Assembly (NCBI RefSeq): GCF_041381155.1
Contig: NC_091137.1
Location: forward strand, 27,263,351 to 27,327,350
Direction of reading: 5' to 3'
DNA length: 64,000 nt
Origin: Argopecten irradians
Taxonomy: Eukaryota; Mollusca; Bivalvia; Pectinida; Pectinidae
The notes under the pieces were generated by a model that saw only the letters and a list, made by a program, of their open reading frames with translations, ran no database searches and was not told the DNA's origin. Each line of letters begins with the position of its first letter. Within the stretch, counting starts at the first letter, position 1. The position numbers and the translations under genes were made by a program. Below are positions 62,537 through 64,000 of the stretch, one piece after another.

Positions 62537-64000
62537 ATGACTACGGATGATGCGAAGTCATATTTATCAAAGAGGGAGATCCCTCGACTCTTTGAGGTGA
62601 GTGTTTCCTACCCTCGCTTTTTGTTGACATGTGTTGTGTTTTCTATTGACTCCATGGAGCGCTGTTTTCATTTCAATCATTTAGTGACAGCGTTATTATG
62701 ATCAACATATTGTTTTAGTTGTTGTGTATTGTGTTTTAAAAAATGATCTGCAAATTGTCCTAATGAAAATGTCATCAATGGTTATTAAAATTGAACTGCT
62801 GCGTTTTTAAGATTACTTGACTAAAGCAGATTATAAATCAATCTCATTTATAGTGACCTTTATAATACTTGCTGAAAATAAGTAATGAAGAAGCATATGT
62901 GACTAACTCAAAAACGTGGGTGTTTGTTTGAAATATACAAATGACAATTAAATTATAATTATATAAATCTTGTAAAATATGTTAATTTAAGATAAATTGA
63001 AATTTTATATGCTAGGTCAGTGATGATTATCATATTCAGACAATAGTGTAACTTTCATGCAGGGCAGTTGACTTGATTGCTCAAAATGTCTATTATGATA
63101 TAAATACAATGTACATAATCTACTTTCATGTAACATTATAAGTGTCGCAGTTGCTTTATTAATTATTTAAGCAAGCAAGTCACCAATGATCACACAATTA
63201 AAATTATTCTTTTAAAATCAAACTATATGTATGCACTTACAGTCTCTCTATCTGTTTGTCATTCTGCTGTAGAGCCTTATGCTATGGGTAAATACTGTGA
63301 ATGTTGAAAAGGGATATATAAGTGGTTTGTGTATGACACTAATTAACAGTTGCTCAACAGCCTGTGGCTACCCAAAATTGTGTTGGAATGCCAAGTTGTC
63401 TTACCCAAGAGCCTGTACTGGCGGCTTAGTTCTATAATACTTATACTCCAAAGTTTTCCCTTCCGGTATATAGATACCACCAAATATCAGTCACTCTTGA
63501 TTGTTGAGTGCAAATATTGGTTACCACACAAGCGGTCTGAGTTGCAGTGCTGGATTTGACAATTTGGTAGTCATGCATGTGGGCTTTTGAAAAAAAAATG
63601 AAGTTAGGGTCGATGTTTGGGGACAAGTTTAGGTGAGGTGTTGATCAAAAGAATATATAAATCCAAAGATAAGGCAGATGAAAAGTAACCATACTTGGCA
63701 AATGTTATCTTTTGTTCTGACTCCAACCATCAAAGGACCCATATAGTTAATTAAAATCTTTTATAATAAATCAGGGATTGTGTATTCACAACAGAAAATG
63801 AAAAGGTCACCCCCACTTTTTTTTCTGAAAATCCATTCTAATCACACAAAGAGACCCCATTATATATGAAGCACCTAAATATTGCCAACTATATATAGCT
63901 ACTTTTTTCTTGACAAAAATATTGTACAGATCACATGACTGTTGATTAAATTATTCACTAATTCATGCTTTTAATTGTTTTATTTGTAGTCTTTGATGAC
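62537..64000 (+). CDS. AK5: Adenylate kinase 5, first exon and start of second (partial)
   Basis: Exon 1 is 62537-62596 and reads MTTDDAKSYLSKREIPRLFE up to a GTGAGT donor (phase 0). Human AK5 begins MNTNDAKEYLARREIPQLFE. After a 1.4-kb intron, TTTTATTTGTAG at 63978-63989 is an acceptor. The last 11 bases (63990-64000) read S-L-M-T, matching SLLN of the human ESLLNGL. AK5 is a nucleoside monophosphate kinase with two kinase domains, which use ATP to phosphorylate AMP and related nucleotides. Those domains lie beyond the window. The seen part is the N-terminal dimerisation-like helix region, not the catalytic one. It shares a promoter with PIGK. The rest of the gene, and whether it is intact, cannot be judged here. 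Confidence 0.92.

Noticed and set aside
62597-63989. Additional exons inside the AK5 intron
   Set aside because: The phase-0 junction from 62596 to 63990 already reproduces the conserved FE-SL sequence, and the small frames between (for example 63350-63559) show no homology.

Overview
The window is animal nuclear DNA, most likely from a bivalve mollusc. It holds intron-rich genes with GT-AG splice sites and vertebrate-like proteins, and dispersed repeats of a kind I associate with bivalves: tails ending in an AGGCCC-GGGCCT hairpin followed by CTTGTT, and 34-bp 'acctgtctataaagacca' units. The species cannot be fixed from the sequence alone. No prokaryotic features and no CRISPR were seen.

Layout. 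0-3.5 kb: a 1.1-kb inverted-repeat-ended DNA element, small tandem repeats and a tRNA-derived SINE-like head. 3.55-4.85 kb: an intronless ankyrin-repeat/SOCS-box gene with a CRE-like cluster just upstream. 4.9-8.3 kb: two linked minisatellites (about 24 bp, then 54 bp). 8.6-11 kb: a decayed APE-type LINE. 11-18.9 kb: mostly unremarkable AT-rich DNA with a pogo-like transposon end and one weak two-exon gene candidate. 18.9-46.3 kb: two very large, apparently related minisatellites (32/36-bp unit, then about 43-bp unit) joined by a transition zone. 46.3-48.0 kb: a 146-bp tandem array inside what looks like a non-autonomous, Helitron/'pearl'-like element. Altogether about 35 kb of the 64 kb is tandem repeat.

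48-64 kb is the genic end. On the minus strand lies an essentially complete PIGK gene (catalytic subunit of the GPI transamidase): ten coding exons, 353 codons, with His164 and Cys206 of the catalytic dyad at the human residue numbers. On the plus strand, starting 390 bp away and head to head with it, is the first exon of adenylate kinase 5 (AK5) and the first 11 bases of its second exon. The two genes share a short promoter carrying a perfect 16-bp palindrome of ETS-type sites. PIGK and AK5 are also head-to-head neighbours in human (1p31.1, from memory), so this looks like very old conserved linkage.

The most striking signal is in the PIGK intron before the catalytic-Cys exon. A 34-bp minisatellite of about 63 copies is made from the intron/exon junction itself, so each unit carries a copy of the 3' splice site and of the first ~19 bases of the exon. 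Copy numbers and identities in this report are counts by eye.
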